NCBI RefSeq assembly: GCF_002920895.1
Contig: NZ_PQVG01000005.1
Location: 264,472-328,471, forward strand
Source of the DNA: Flavobacterium alvei
GTDB taxonomy: Bacteria; Bacteroidota; Bacteroidia; Flavobacteriales; Flavobacteriaceae
Reading direction: 5' to 3'
DNA length: 64,000 bases
Under the pieces are notes generated by a model that saw only the letters and a list, made by a program, of their open reading frames with translations, ran no database searches and was not told where the DNA came from. Made by a program: the position numbers and the translations under genes. Shown here one piece after another: positions 10,581 to 20,192 of the stretch. How positions within the stretch are numbered: position 1 is the stretch's first letter; the number at the start of each line of letters is the position of its first letter.

Positions 10581-10832
10581 TTACAATTTAGCTACATGTT
10601 TCGTTAATTTTGATTTCAAATTAGAAGCTTTGTTATCGTGAATGATATTCTTTTTAGCTAATTTATCGATCATAGAAATAACACTAGACAATTTAGATGC
10701 AGCATCTGCTTTGTCAGTAGATAATCTTAATGCTTTGATTGCATTACGAGTAGTCTTGTGTTGATATCTGTTTAATACTCTTTTTTTCTCGTTGCTTCTA
10801 ATTCTTTTTAAAGCTGACTTGTGATTTGCCAT
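10581..10832 (-). CDS. rpsT: 30S ribosomal protein S20
   Basis: 83 residues, basic and helical, beginning MANHKSALKRIRSNEKKR, the S20 hallmark. It binds 16S rRNA early in small-subunit assembly. The length matches the family. It is followed by a strong terminator and preceded (on the minus strand) by two tRNA-Glu genes. Confidence 0.95.
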   Translation of the reverse strand: MANHKSALKRIRSNEKKRVLNRYQHKTTRNAIKALRLSTDKADAASKLSSVISMIDKLAKKNIIHDNKASNLKSKLTKHVAKL

Positions 10833-10979
10833 TTTTTCTTAATTTTTAATTGTTATAAACTATCAGTTAAAAAAGAAAAACCTCCCACAATTGATTTCTC
10901 AATCACTTCAGTTTTAACTAATAAAATTAAAATAAGAGACACTTATCTTTATTTTATAAAACTTATTTACAACTAATTG

Positions 10980-11051
10980 TAGTCCGTGGGGGAATCGAAC
11001 CCCCCTTACCAGGATGAAAACCTGGCGTCCTAACCGATAGACGAACGGACC
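10980..11051 (-). tRNA. tRNA-Glu (anticodon TTC), copy 2
   Basis: A 72-nt cloverleaf without encoded CCA. The acceptor arm GGTCCGT pairs with ACGGACT, the anticodon stem CCAGG/CCTGG encloses loop TTTTCAT giving anticodon TTC, and the T-arm contains GGTTCGATTCC. It is identical to the copy 45 bases upstream. Confidence 0.95.
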
Positions 11052-11096
11052 ATTGCCTTCCCAGGCGGTATTAATTTATACTCCAAAAGAGTTTTG

Positions 11097-11168
11097 TAGT
11101 CCGTGGGGGAATCGAACCCCCCTTACCAGGATGAAAACCTGGCGTCCTAACCGATAGACGAACGGACC
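11097..11168 (-). tRNA. tRNA-Glu (anticodon TTC), copy 1
   Basis: Same 72-nt sequence and fold as the downstream copy, with anticodon TTC. A promoter of good consensus lies 20 bases upstream, so both copies are probably made as one precursor. Confidence 0.95.
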
Positions 11169-11187
11169 TACTTTGTTATTGCGGATG

Positions 11188-11217
11188 CAAAAATACAACT
11201 ATTTTCTGTTCGCACAA
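11188..11217 (-). promoter_or_regulatory. Promoter of the tRNA-Glu pair
   Basis: On the minus strand TTG (11217-11215), a 19-base spacer, then TATTTTTG (11195-11188): a full match to the Bacteroidota TTG-N17-23-TAnnTTTG form. Transcription would begin a few bases before the first tRNA. Confidence 0.7.
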
Positions 11218-11245
11218 TAGTTGATGTATATTTTTTTATATTTTT

Positions 11246-12724
11246 TTAATAAGCCTTAGCAAACAAGACTCTTCCAGATGACGCATTACCAGTAAACACG
11301 CATCTTCCCGACTCTTCTACTCTATCCAAAGGGATACATCTTATGGTTGCTTTTGTCAATTCTTTAATCTTTTCTTCGGTCTCTGCCGTACCATCCCAAT
11401 GTGCTGATACAAAGCCTCCTTCTCCATTCAAAACTGTTTTAAACTCTTCAAAGCAATTTACTTCTGTAATATGAGTATTTCTATAATCTAATGCTTTTTG
11501 GAATAAATCTTTTTGAATTTGAGCTAACAAATCGCTAATATAAGTCACGACTCCCTCTTTTGAAACTACTTCTTTAGTCAAAATATCCCTTCTAGCTACT
11601 TCAAAAGTTCCGTTTTCGAGATCTTTTGGCCCTACTGCAATTCGAACTGGCACCCCTTTTAATTCCCATTCGGCAAATTTGAATCCAGGTTTTTGGGTTG
11701 TTCTATTGTCATATTTAACAGATATATTCAATTTTTTGAATGCTTTCACTAAAACATCCACTTCATTTGAAATCGCTTCTAATTGTTCGTCATTTTTATA
11801 AATAGGAACAATCACCACTTGTATTGGCGCTAAACTAGGAGGCAAAATCAATCCTTTGTCATCAGAATGCGTCATTACTAAGGCTCCCATCAATCGGGTT
11901 GAAACTCCCCAAGAAGTTCCCCAAACATGTTCTTGTTTTCCTTCGGCGTTAGCAAACTTCACATCAAAGGCTTTGGCAAAATTTTGCCCTAAAAAGTGCG
12001 AAGTTCCAGCTTGCAATGCTTTACCGTCTTGCATTAAAGCTTCTATGCAATACGTTTCTTCGGCACCTGCAAAACGTTCTGTTTCGGTTTTCAAGCCTTT
12101 TATTACAGGAATTGCCATGAAATTCTCGGCAAAATCTGCATATACATTCATCATTTTTTCAGATTCTTCAAGAGCTTCGGCTTTTGTAGCGTGAGCTGTA
12201 TGACCTTCTTGCCACAAAAACTCTGCTGTTCTAAGAAACAATCTTGTTCTCATTTCCCATCGTACCACATTTGCCCATTGGTTTATTAATAAAGGCAAGT
12301 CTCTATAAGACTGAATCCATCCTTTATAGGTTGACCAAATTATAGCTTCACTTGTAGGACGAACGATTAATTCCTCTTCTAATTTTGCATTAGGATCAAC
12401 AATCAACTTGCCTGAATTCTCAGGATCATTTTTTAATCTATAATGAGTCACGATGGCACATTCTTTTGCAAAACCTTCGGCATTTTTCTCTTCTGCTTCA
12501 AACATACTTTTAGGAACAAACAAAGGAAAATAGGCATTTTGATGGCCCGTTTCTTTGAACATTCGATCCAATTCTGCTTGCATTTTTTCCCAAATGGCAT
12601 AGCCGTAAGGCTTGATAACCATACATCCTCTAACTCCTGAATTTTCGGCTAAATCGGCTTTTACAACTAGCTCGTTATACCATTTTGAATAATCTTCTTC
12701 TCGTGTTGTAAGGTTCTTGCTCAT
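11246..12724 (-). CDS. proS: Prolyl-tRNA synthetase, short archaeal/eukaryote-like type
   Basis: 492 residues. It charges tRNA-Pro with proline. Class II motifs are present: motif 2 region [19 protein letters not shown], then the TSHFLGQNF segment, and motif 3 [10 protein letters not shown]. An anticodon-binding domain ([10 protein letters not shown] onward) and a C-terminal Zn-like extension follow. It is too short for the inserted editing domain of E. coli ProRS and belongs to the ProS type-3 form usual in Bacteroidota. It is divergent from the Tyr-rich lipoprotein gene. Confidence 0.95.
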   Translation of the reverse strand: MSKNLTTREEDYSKWYNELVVKADLAENSGVRGCMVIKPYGYAIWEKMQAELDRMFKETGHQNAYFPLFVPKSMFEAEEKNAEGFAKECAIVTHYRLKNDPENSGKLIVDPNAKLEEELIVRPTSEAIIWSTYKGWIQSYRDLPLLINQWANVVRWEMRTRLFLRTAEFLWQEGHTAHATKAEALEESEKMMNVYADFAENFMAIPVIKGLKTETERFAGAEETYCIEALMQDGKALQAGTSHFLGQNFAKAFDVKFANAEGKQEHVWGTSWGVSTRLMGALVMTHSDDKGLILPPSLAPIQVVIVPIYKNDEQLEAISNEVDVLVKAFKKLNISVKYDNRTTQKPGFKFAEWELKGVPVRIAVGPKDLENGTFEVARRDILTKEVVSKEGVVTYISDLLAQIQKDLFQKALDYRNTHITEVNCFEEFKTVLNGEGGFVSAHWDGTAETEEKIKELTKATIRCIPLDRVEESGRCVFTGNASSGRVLFAKAY

Positions 12725-12787
12725 ATTGAATAGTTTGGCACAAATTTTGTTTTAATAATTTTAACTAAATAGTTCGACAAAACTAAG

Positions 12788-12795
12788 TATTTTTG
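12788..12795 (+). promoter_or_regulatory. Candidate -7 element for the Tyr/Gly-rich lipoprotein gene
   Basis: TATTTTTG matches TAnnTTTG, 29 bases before the ATG at 12825. No TTG at the right spacing was seen. A back-to-back minus-strand match (TAGTTTTG, 12785-12778) could serve proS. Confidence 0.35.
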
Positions 12796-12824
12796 TAATG
12801 TGCAACAATAAAAATCCTATTGAT

Positions 12825-13754
12825 ATGAAAACAAATATTTTTTCCTTTAAAAATGCAACACTTTATCCATTATTTGGATTTTTAAGTGTTTTAATATCAT
12901 CTTGTGGATCTTATCAAAATAGTTCCTATTATAACACCGATGGAATATACGGAAATTCACCAAGAGAGACTCAAACGGTTTCAAGTGTACAGTATAAAAA
13001 CTATTTCAAAACCTTGCAAGACGAAAGTAGTGTTTCTACAGATACCATTAAAATTCCAAAACAGGGTTACACAGAAACAAACATTGTAAATGTATATAAT
13101 GTAAATGACGACCCATGGAATTGGTCTATAGGTTTTGGCTTTGGATATCCTTATTACGGATACGGATATGGTTACCCATATTATGGTTGGGGTTATCCTT
13201 ATTATGGTTGGGGCTATCCTTATTATGACTGGGGTTATCCCGGATATGGTTGGGGCTACCCAGGATATGGTTGGGGTTATCCAAGTTATGGCTATGGATA
13301 TAACAACAATTATTCTTATAATTCAAGCCGAAGAGGTTCATCATATGCTTATGATGTAAATCCTAATAACAATAGATATTCTCAAAACCAAAGCAACACA
13401 AACGGATATTCTAATACAAGAAGAAGTGCTACCAATAGTGCTACTAGAAACAGTTCCTCATTTATGACTGCCGACTATTCACAAAGCAACTCATCTAATT
13501 CAAGAACTAGCACCAACACAACATCTAGCAATACTAGAGGTCAAAACTATTCTAACACAAGAACTTATAACAACACAAGCACCAATAGCACAAACAATAG
13601 TAACTACAGCAATAGCAACTACAACAATAGTAGTAGTAATTCAAGATCATCATCAAATAGTAACTACAGCGGCGGCGGAAGTAGTAGCAGCGGAAGATCA
13701 TCTGGTGGTGGCGGTGGAGGATACAGCGGTGGTGGCGGTGGCGGAAGAAGATAA
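12825..13754 (+). CDS. Tyr/Gly/Asn/Ser-rich low-complexity lipoprotein
   Basis: 309 residues from the ATG at 12825, chosen because it yields a lipoprotein signal ending in ISSCGS. Residues about 107-160 are a tandem six-residue repeat of the form GYPYYGW. The next 130 residues are almost only Asn, Ser, Thr, Tyr and Arg. The tail is poly-Gly (SGGGGGG) ending in Arg-Arg. No catalytic domain is visible, so it is probably a surface or envelope structural or adhesive protein (inference). The repeats are prone to length variation by slippage. It is followed by an outer-membrane barrel gene on the same strand. Confidence 0.75.
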   Translation: MKTNIFSFKNATLYPLFGFLSVLISSCGSYQNSSYYNTDGIYGNSPRETQTVSSVQYKNYFKTLQDESSVSTDTIKIPKQGYTETNIVNVYNVNDDPWNWSIGFGFGYPYYGYGYGYPYYGWGYPYYGWGYPYYDWGYPGYGWGYPGYGWGYPSYGYGYNNNYSYNSSRRGSSYAYDVNPNNNRYSQNQSNTNGYSNTRRSATNSATRNSSSFMTADYSQSNSSNSRTSTNTTSSNTRGQNYSNTRTYNNTSTNSTNNSNYSNSNYNNSSSNSRSSSNSNYSGGGSSSSGRSSGGGGGGYSGGGGGGRR

Positions 13755-13799
13755 CCTACTTCGCTCAGCAATTAAACATAACTTTTAATTATACAAAAG

Positions 13800-15302
13800 A
13801 TGAAAAAAATCTTATTCCTTATATTTTTTGGCTTCAGTTTCAACCTAGCTCAATCGCAAGAAATTCAAGATGCGCTTCGTTTTTCGCAGGATAATCTAAG
13901 TGGAACAGCTCGTTTTAGAGCAATGGGAGGTGCATTTGGAGCGCTTGGTGGAGACTTATCTTCGCTAAATGTCAATCCAGCAGGTTCAGCCATTTTTTCG
14001 AATAATCAGCTTTCGATTTCATTAAGCTCTTTTAACAAAAAGAATGATTCTGATTATTTTGGAACAAAAACTTCAGCTTCTGATAGTTCTTTTGATATGA
14101 ATCAAACAGGAGGGGTGTTTGTTTTTAAAAATCAAAACTCATCTAGCCATTGGAAAAAATTTGCATTTGCCATAAACTATGAAAACACAAATAATTTTGA
14201 CAACTCAGTCTTTTCGGCTGGAGTAAATCCAACACGTAGCGTAGCAAATTATTTTCTTAGTTATGCAAATGGTGTACCATTAAACGTATTACAAGATTCC
14301 TATTATGGAGAATTAGACAATGGTGGTCAACAAGCATTTTTAGGTTATCAAGCCTATGTAATCAACCCTTTAATCGATGTTCCGAATAATACTAACTATA
14401 CATCAAATGTGACTCCTGGAGGAAATTATTATCAAGAAAACAGCATTTATTCTAGCGGATATAATGGAAAATTATCCTTCAATATATCCACTTCCAATGA
14501 AAACAAGTTTTATATAGGAGCAAATTTAAATTCACATTTTACCGATTATGTTCGCACAAGCAGTTTTTATGAATCCAACAACAATCCATTAAACACAGAC
14601 TATACCGTAACCAATTTGCGTTTTGACAATAATTTGCACACCTTCGGAACTGGATTTTCATTTCAAATTGGAGCCATAGCAAAAGTGACCGATGAGATTC
14701 GTTTAGGATTAGCCTATGATTCCCCTATTTGGTATAAATTAAGTGATGAGTTTTCACAAAAGCTAGTCGCTATAAGTGCCAATACCGTAAATCAGTTACC
14801 TCCTGATGTTGTTGATCCGAATATAATTAATTATTATGATCCTTATAAATTGACCACTCCAAGTAAATTTACGGGAAGTTTTGCCTATGTCTTTGGAAAA
14901 AAAGGTTTAATAAGCCTTGATTATTCTTTAAAAAATTATGGAAATACTAAATTCGAACCTGAATATGATTATTATTATAGCGGTTTGAATAATGAAATGA
15001 AAAATACTCTAAAATCTTCAGGCGAATTAAGACTTGGAGCCGAGTACAAAATCAATCAATGGAGTCTTAGAGGTGGATATCGTTTTGAAGAAAGTCCTTA
15101 TAAAAACGGCGCAACTATTGGCGATTTAAACTCCTTTTCTGGTGGATTAGGTTATGACTTTGGAATGTTTAAATTAGACCTTTCATACACAAATGCACAA
15201 AGAAATACGCAACAACCTTTCTTTAATCAAGGATTTACGGATTCAGCTAAAATCAATACTACAAACAATAATTTCACAATGACTTTATTATTTGAAATGT
15301 AA
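13800..15302 (+). CDS. FadL/OmpP1-like outer-membrane transport barrel
   Basis: 500 residues with a signal peptide ending AQSQ. The N-terminal stretch ALRFSQDNLSGTARFRAMGGAFGALGGDLSSLNVNPAGSA carries the AMGGAFGA...LNPAG pattern of the OmpP1/FadL/TodX family, which moves hydrophobic molecules across the outer membrane. The protein ends in an aromatic/hydrophobic strand (NNNFTMTLLFEM) as expected for BAM insertion. Bacteroidota members are often labelled hemin receptor without evidence. It is followed by a hairpin terminator. Confidence 0.8.
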   Translation: MKKILFLIFFGFSFNLAQSQEIQDALRFSQDNLSGTARFRAMGGAFGALGGDLSSLNVNPAGSAIFSNNQLSISLSSFNKKNDSDYFGTKTSASDSSFDMNQTGGVFVFKNQNSSSHWKKFAFAINYENTNNFDNSVFSAGVNPTRSVANYFLSYANGVPLNVLQDSYYGELDNGGQQAFLGYQAYVINPLIDVPNNTNYTSNVTPGGNYYQENSIYSSGYNGKLSFNISTSNENKFYIGANLNSHFTDYVRTSSFYESNNNPLNTDYTVTNLRFDNNLHTFGTGFSFQIGAIAKVTDEIRLGLAYDSPIWYKLSDEFSQKLVAISANTVNQLPPDVVDPNIINYYDPYKLTTPSKFTGSFAYVFGKKGLISLDYSLKNYGNTKFEPEYDYYYSGLNNEMKNTLKSSGELRLGAEYKINQWSLRGGYRFEESPYKNGATIGDLNSFSGGLGYDFGMFKLDLSYTNAQRNTQQPFFNQGFTDSAKINTTNNNFTMTLLFEM

Positions 15303-15329
15303 CCCTTTTTATAAAAATTTTCGAATAGA

Positions 15330-15355
15330 AAACCATTTCATTTTTGAAGTGGTTT
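15330..15355 (+). terminator. Terminator after the FadL-like gene
   Basis: 11-bp stem (15330-15340 with 15345-15355, one G-T pair), 4-nt loop, then a T run. It lies 28 bases past the stop. Confidence 0.7.
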
Positions 15356-15412
15356 TTTGTTTTTATAAAACCATTACTATACAAAGAGTTATGCTCCTAA
15401 AAATAAAAATCG

Positions 15413-15420
15413 TAATTTTG
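15413..15420 (+). promoter_or_regulatory. Candidate -7 element for rimO
   Basis: TAATTTTG matches TAnnTTTG, 31 bases before the rimO ATG and after the preceding terminator. No TTG at standard spacing. Confidence 0.4.
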
Positions 15421-15451
15421 CCAACTTCTAAATTATCGGAAATATAAATCT

Positions 15452-16753
15452 ATGAGAACCAAGTCGTTAAAAAAAAATAAAATCAACGTGATCACTCTTG
15501 GGTGTTCAAAAAATGTATATGATAGCGAAGTCTTAATGGGACAATTAAAAGCTAGCGGAAAAGATGTCGTTCACGAAGAAGAAGGCAACATTGTAGTTAT
15601 CAACACCTGCGGATTTATAGATAATGCTAAAGCCGAATCTGTAAATATGATTTTGGAATATGCTGATAAAAAAGAACGTGGAATTGTTGACAAAGTATTC
15701 GTAACAGGATGCTTATCAGAACGATACCGTCCAGATTTAGAAAAAGAAATTCCAAATGTAGATCAGTTTTTTGGCACAACAGAATTACCTGCTTTATTAA
15801 AAGCTTTAGGAGCAGACTACAAACACGAATTGCTAGGAGAACGTTTGACAACAACTCCAAAAAATTATGCATACCTAAAAATTGCCGAAGGTTGTGACCG
15901 ACCATGTAGTTTTTGTGCGATTCCATTAATGAGAGGAAAACACGTTTCGCAAACCATCGAAAAATTAGTTAAAGAAGCCGAAGGTTTGGCAAAAAATGGT
16001 GTAAAAGAATTGATTCTTATTGCGCAAGATTTGACTTACTACGGGTTAGATATTTACAAAAAACGCAATCTTGGAGAATTATTAGAAGCTTTGGTAAAAG
16101 TAGAAGGCATCGAATGGATTCGTCTGCATTATGCCTTCCCAACTGGTTTCCCGATGGATGTTTTGGAAATTATGAAACGCGAACCTAAGATTTGTAATTA
16201 TTTAGACATTCCGTTACAACACATTTCGGATTCTATTTTGAAATCGATGAAACGTGGAACTACGAAAGAAAAAACAACTCAATTATTGAAAGAATTTCGG
16301 GAGGCCGTTCCTGGAATGACCATCAGAACAACACTAATTGTAGGTTATCCTGGAGAAACTCAAGAAGATTTCGAAATTTTGAGAGACTGGGTACAAGAAA
16401 TGAAATTTGAACGTTTGGGCTGTTTTGCTTATTCGCACGAAGAAAACACAAGCGCATTCGAATTAGTCGATGATGTTCCTGAAGATGTAAAACAAGATCG
16501 TGCAAATGAAATAATGGAATTGCAATCTCAAATTTCTTGGGATTTGAACCAAGAAAAAATCGGAAAAACCTTCCGTTGTATTATTGATAGAAAAGAAGGC
16601 GAGCACTTTGTGGGACGAACAGAATTTGACAGTCCAGATGTTGATAACGAAGTACTTATTGACGCTTCAAAGCATTATGTCAAAACAGGTGATTTTGTAA
16701 TGGTAAAAATTATTGACGCCACTGAATTTGATTTATTCGCAGAACCTGTTTAA
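15452..16753 (+). CDS. rimO: Ribosomal protein S12 methylthiotransferase
   Basis: A 433-residue radical-SAM enzyme that methylthiolates the conserved Asp of ribosomal protein S12. The N-terminal UPF0004 domain has cluster cysteines at 18, 53 and 87. The radical-SAM motif CDRPCSFC gives Cys148, 152 and 155. A C-terminal TRAM domain spans about 370-433. The N-terminal ITLGCSKNVYDSE is characteristic of RimO rather than MiaB. It starts a plus-strand run with two envelope proteins. Confidence 0.95.
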   Translation: MRTKSLKKNKINVITLGCSKNVYDSEVLMGQLKASGKDVVHEEEGNIVVINTCGFIDNAKAESVNMILEYADKKERGIVDKVFVTGCLSERYRPDLEKEIPNVDQFFGTTELPALLKALGADYKHELLGERLTTTPKNYAYLKIAEGCDRPCSFCAIPLMRGKHVSQTIEKLVKEAEGLAKNGVKELILIAQDLTYYGLDIYKKRNLGELLEALVKVEGIEWIRLHYAFPTGFPMDVLEIMKREPKICNYLDIPLQHISDSILKSMKRGTTKEKTTQLLKEFREAVPGMTIRTTLIVGYPGETQEDFEILRDWVQEMKFERLGCFAYSHEENTSAFELVDDVPEDVKQDRANEIMELQSQISWDLNQEKIGKTFRCIIDRKEGEHFVGRTEFDSPDVDNEVLIDASKHYVKTGDFVMVKIIDATEFDLFAEPV

Positions 16754-16777
16754 ATTTACATCATTAATACTCAAGAC

Positions 16778-17254
16778 ATGAAAAGTACAAAAAAAATTAT
16801 TGCAGCTATCATTATTCTCTTTTCTATAAACACGATATCAGCCCAATATGGAAATGGCTATGGTAATGGTTACGGAAATGGTTATGGCTATGGAAATGGA
16901 ATGAGTCAAATGGGAGGTATGAATCAAAATAGTCAACCCGAAAAACCAAAAGAAGTTCCCGCAGAAGTAATTGTCGCCAAATACATGGAGGATATGAAAC
17001 CTGCTTTAGCACTTGATGAGCTGCAAACCATCGCTATAACAAATGTTTTGATTGAAAGTGTAAATGCACAAGGCAGAATTACAAAATTAAATTTACCCCA
17101 AGAGGATTTAATAAATGAATATAAAGCTCTAACGGAAACCACCGATAGAAAAATCAACGGTTTTTTGAATAAAGATCAAAAAGAAAAATATCTCGCTTTT
17201 AAAGAAGAACAAAAACAACCCAAAAAATCAAAATCAAAAGATAAAAAGAAATAA
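16778..17254 (+). CDS. Small secreted Gly/Tyr/Asn-repeat protein of unknown function
   Basis: 158 residues: signal peptide to about residue 22 (ending ISAQ), then a repeat of GNGY units (residues about 23-45), then a helical charged domain with a Lys-rich tail. The helical part (EELQTIAITNVLIES then FLNKDQKEKYLAFKEEQ) recalls small periplasmic proteins with an LxxxQ...KY pattern, but no family is assigned. It lies 24 bases after rimO and 32 bases before the amidase gene. Confidence 0.7.
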   Translation: MKSTKKIIAAIIILFSINTISAQYGNGYGNGYGNGYGYGNGMSQMGGMNQNSQPEKPKEVPAEVIVAKYMEDMKPALALDELQTIAITNVLIESVNAQGRITKLNLPQEDLINEYKALTETTDRKINGFLNKDQKEKYLAFKEEQKQPKKSKSKDKKK

Positions 17255-17286
17255 TACATTTCAAAACCAATAGACAAACAAACGGA

Positions 17287-18201
17287 ATGAAACAAATAAC
17301 ACTAAATACTTTCTATCTTCTGACTCTAGCAATAATTATTACTTCTTGCTCTTCTAACCCTTATAAAGCTAGTAACAAATCATACAAAGAACAGCTTCAC
17401 GATTATAAAAAAACTATTTCTAACACAGAAGCGGCCAAATTAGAAACTAGCAGCACTACAATTCTACCCAATACTGAAGCAGTTATAGACCCTTTGTCTC
17501 TTTACAAAGATACACTATCTATAAAAACTCCTGTTGCATTGAACAACGGCATTAGTACAGAATGGATAAGCACCGTAAATTTTAATCTAAGAAAACCTAA
17601 TTTCATTATTATCCATCATACTGCACAAGATTCTTTGGCTCAAACATTAAAGACCTTTACAACCACAAAACCTCAAGTAAGCGCCCATTATGTTGTTGCC
17701 GATGACGGAAGAGTGGTTCAAATGGTGAACGATTATCTTCGCGCTTGGCATGGAGGAAATGCCATTTGGGGGAAAAATACCGATATCAATTCAGCATCTA
17801 TCGGAATTGAATTAGACAATAATGGAACTGAGCCGTTTTCAGACAAACAAATTATTAGTCTTTTGGCATTGCTTACAAAACTCAAAAAGGATTACAATAT
17901 TCCAACTCAAAACATATTAGGTCATTCTGATATTGCGCCAAGCCGAAAAGTTGATCCTAGTAAGTATTTCCCATGGAAACTTCTAGCTTCAAATGGATTT
18001 GGTATTTGGCCAGATGAAATTTTAGAACCAGCACCAGCTAATTTCAATGCTGAATTAGCATTAAGAATAATTGGTTACAATACAAAAAATTTAGCAGCAG
18101 CAATTTCAGCTTTCAAACTTCATTACATTCAAACAGAAGTTGATAGTGTTTTAGACGAAAAAACAATTAATACAATATACAATATTTACAAAAAACAATA
18201 A
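17287..18201 (+). CDS. N-acetylmuramoyl-L-alanine amidase lipoprotein (Amidase_2/AmiD-like)
   Basis: 304 residues with a lipobox (ITSCSS, Cys21). The amidase domain spans about 105-235. Putative Zn ligands are His110 (IIHHTA), His213 (GHSDIAPSRKVDP) and Asp223. AmiD-type enzymes cut the amide between MurNAc and L-Ala in released muropeptides. The C-terminal 70 residues (IIGYN...AISAFKLHY) resemble the peptidoglycan-binding-like tail of AmiD. It is followed by a strong terminator. Confidence 0.88.
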   Translation: MKQITLNTFYLLTLAIIITSCSSNPYKASNKSYKEQLHDYKKTISNTEAAKLETSSTTILPNTEAVIDPLSLYKDTLSIKTPVALNNGISTEWISTVNFNLRKPNFIIIHHTAQDSLAQTLKTFTTTKPQVSAHYVVADDGRVVQMVNDYLRAWHGGNAIWGKNTDINSASIGIELDNNGTEPFSDKQIISLLALLTKLKKDYNIPTQNILGHSDIAPSRKVDPSKYFPWKLLASNGFGIWPDEILEPAPANFNAELALRIIGYNTKNLAAAISAFKLHYIQTEVDSVLDEKTINTIYNIYKKQ

Positions 18202-18203
18202 TT

Positions 18204-18237
18204 AAAGCGGGCTTTGAATTACTTCAGAGCCCGCTTT
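18204..18237 (+). terminator. Terminator after the amidase gene
   Basis: 10-bp perfect stem AAAGCGGGCT/AGCCCGCTTT (18204-18213, 18228-18237) and trailing T run directly past the stop codon. Confidence 0.85.
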
Positions 18238-18421
18238 TTAATTTGATCTTATTGCAGAGACAAACGACTTGCTAGCACTGACAAATTCAATCGAACTAAT
18301 TAAATTATCTTATAAAAGTGATTGGAATAAACATCAAAATAGTCTGTACATCATCTACTTTGGGCAAACCCAATATCGGTTTGATAAACTAGCGATTTCA
18401 CTACTATCTATTACAAAAAAA

Positions 18422-18455
18422 ACTGCCAAGATACTATGAACAGCATCTTGGCAGT
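18422..18455 (-). terminator. Terminator of the OmpL-like porin gene
   Basis: 11-bp perfect stem (18422-18432 with 18445-18455) with an 8-base T run on the minus strand. The 180 bases between this and the amidase terminator hold no visible feature. Confidence 0.8.
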
Positions 18456-18493
18456 AAAAAAAATATTTTTAAAATCGTTTTTTACTTCAAAAA

Positions 18494-19504
18494 TTAGAAT
18501 CCGTAAACAACAGCTATAAGGAATTGAGAAGCAGATTTTGAAGGATCTGAATCTGAATCTTCAAAGATTACTTTGTCTGAATTACTATCCAATCTAAATT
18601 CTGGAATAATAGTCAATCCACCAACTTTGTAGTTCCCTGACAAAGTAAAAGCAGTTACATCAGTATCACCTGAACCTTCTTTGTATTGAAAATATTCAGC
18701 ACGCAATCCTAAACCAAAAGAATCTGTTAAAGCTACAGATGGATACAAAGCAAATCCTGTATAACCTGCATCACCATCATTTGAATAATCAGCAGCATTG
18801 ATACCTAATTTGAATTTTTCAGCAAGTTGCAAAGTTGCAGTTAAATCAAAAATTGTTCCGCTGTTTTTACCATCCATAAAGTTAAGGTAAGCACTAACTG
18901 GACCACTAGCATAAGACAATTGAGCTCCAATAGCTTTAATACCAAAATCAGATGTATATACATTCCACTGATCGTTAAACGCCCCTAACATAACTCCAAA
19001 TTTATCAGATACTTTATAATTTGCTTTAACACCTGCATTTTGGAATGGTCCGTTTGTAAACAAATAAGAAGTAGAATAATGGAAATTAGCTACTGGCGAA
19101 ATTACTTCATAACCAATAAAAGTCCCCATATATCCAGCAGTCAAACTCAATTTATCACTTACAGCATAAGATGCATATAAATTTTGAATGTGGAATGAAT
19201 TTCCATCTGATCCATTAGGAATTGATTCGTATTGTCCTCTTGGTCCGAAAGATATTTCACCAACAAAAGATGCCTTTCCTACTGTTTTTTTCAAAGCTAT
19301 ATCAAGCATACCCAAAGAAACTGAATTATGATCTCCTGCAAAACTAGTTGGAATATTTCCTGATTGTTTAGCAAAATCATACTTATAATACAAATCACCA
19401 GAACCTGAAATTTCTAATGGAGTTGATTTTGGAGCTTCCGCGTCCTGTGCAAATGTTAAAGTGCTCGTTAGCATTAAAGCTAAAATTAAGGTTACTTTTT
19501 TCAT
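18494..19504 (-). CDS. Outer-membrane porin, OmpL-like beta-barrel family 2
   Basis: 336 residues with a signal peptide (cleavage after LTFA). The pattern is that of the putative beta-barrel porin-2 family: ISGSGDLYYKYDF, then strands with NLYASYAVSDKLSLTAGYMGTFIGYE, and a final FLIAVVYGF strand. It is a general diffusion channel candidate. It is divergent from the SulP/carbonic anhydrase genes across a 650-base region, so it may supply anions to the inner-membrane transporter (inference). Confidence 0.78.
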   Translation of the reverse strand: MKKVTLILALMLTSTLTFAQDAEAPKSTPLEISGSGDLYYKYDFAKQSGNIPTSFAGDHNSVSLGMLDIALKKTVGKASFVGEISFGPRGQYESIPNGSDGNSFHIQNLYASYAVSDKLSLTAGYMGTFIGYEVISPVANFHYSTSYLFTNGPFQNAGVKANYKVSDKFGVMLGAFNDQWNVYTSDFGIKAIGAQLSYASGPVSAYLNFMDGKNSGTIFDLTATLQLAEKFKLGINAADYSNDGDAGYTGFALYPSVALTDSFGLGLRAEYFQYKEGSGDTDVTAFTLSGNYKVGGLTIIPEFRLDSNSDKVIFEDSDSDPSKSASQFLIAVVYGF

Positions 19505-20157
19505 GTTTGTTTTAGTTTAAAAGTTAAATTAGTTTTTTTTTAATCTTGAATTTATTAGTACCAAATGTGTTTTCAAAAAAGAAATACATCATTAAAGTAG
19601 GTCTAAATTCGGTTTGAAAAACACCATTTTTCTGTGACAAATCTATCAACTTTTGTCAAACTAAAACAGTATAAAAACTCTTTTTTGACTTATTCTTGAA
19701 AGAATTGTCAATAACCAAAAAATGAATATTAAAAAATATACAATCCCTATTTAAATCAATTTATTTTATCAGATTACTATTTTTATTTTTAATCATACCC
19801 CCTATTTTTTGCATCATTTAAGCAAAAATTGACAATAAAATTCAAAAAAAATAGCTTTTATGAATAAATAACAAAGATTACCCCCTAAAAAAAATACCCA
19901 TGTCTAAATTTTATTAAAAAATCATAAATCAGCCAAAATGGAAATTAATTTTTAAAATTAAATCCATTTAAGAGAAAAATCCATCTTTTTTAACCATTGA
20001 AAAGCTAAATAAACAAACAAACTGACTACCATTTAACAACCGTAAAAAAAACCTTTTTTCACTGTTATTTATTGAATAAAAAAAGCAGCATTTTCTAAAT
20101 AATTTTCCAACGACAATTAGCAGATGTTAATTTTATTTTAAATTTACACTATTAGCT
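19505..20157. other. Long AT-rich divergent intergenic region
   Basis: About 650 bases without an ORF I can support. A TAGATTTG match on the minus strand (19645-19638) could be a -7 element for the porin, but its TTG is missing. At 19685-19711 an imperfect inverted repeat has TTGAC at one end, GTCAA at the other and an ATTCTT/AAGAAT core. No RNA fold was recognised. Confidence 0.5.
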
Positions 20158-20186
20158 TTGATATGATTTCCTAAATTCTATTTTTG
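20158..20186 (+). promoter_or_regulatory. Promoter of the SulP/carbonic anhydrase unit
   Basis: TTG (20158-20160), an 18-base spacer, TATTTTTG (20179-20186): full Bacteroidota consensus. The first ATG (20193) is only 6 bases past the element, so the transcript is expected to be leaderless or nearly so. Confidence 0.7.
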
Positions 20187-20192
20187 CAAACT

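Noticed and set aside
13126..13359. Overlapping ORFs on both strands in the Tyr/Gly repeat
   Set aside because: They are shadows created by the low-complexity repeat and have no independent start or context.
19505..20157. Possible riboswitch or small RNA in the long divergent gap
   Set aside because: No conserved aptamer pattern recognised; only an imperfect inverted repeat and AT-rich DNA.
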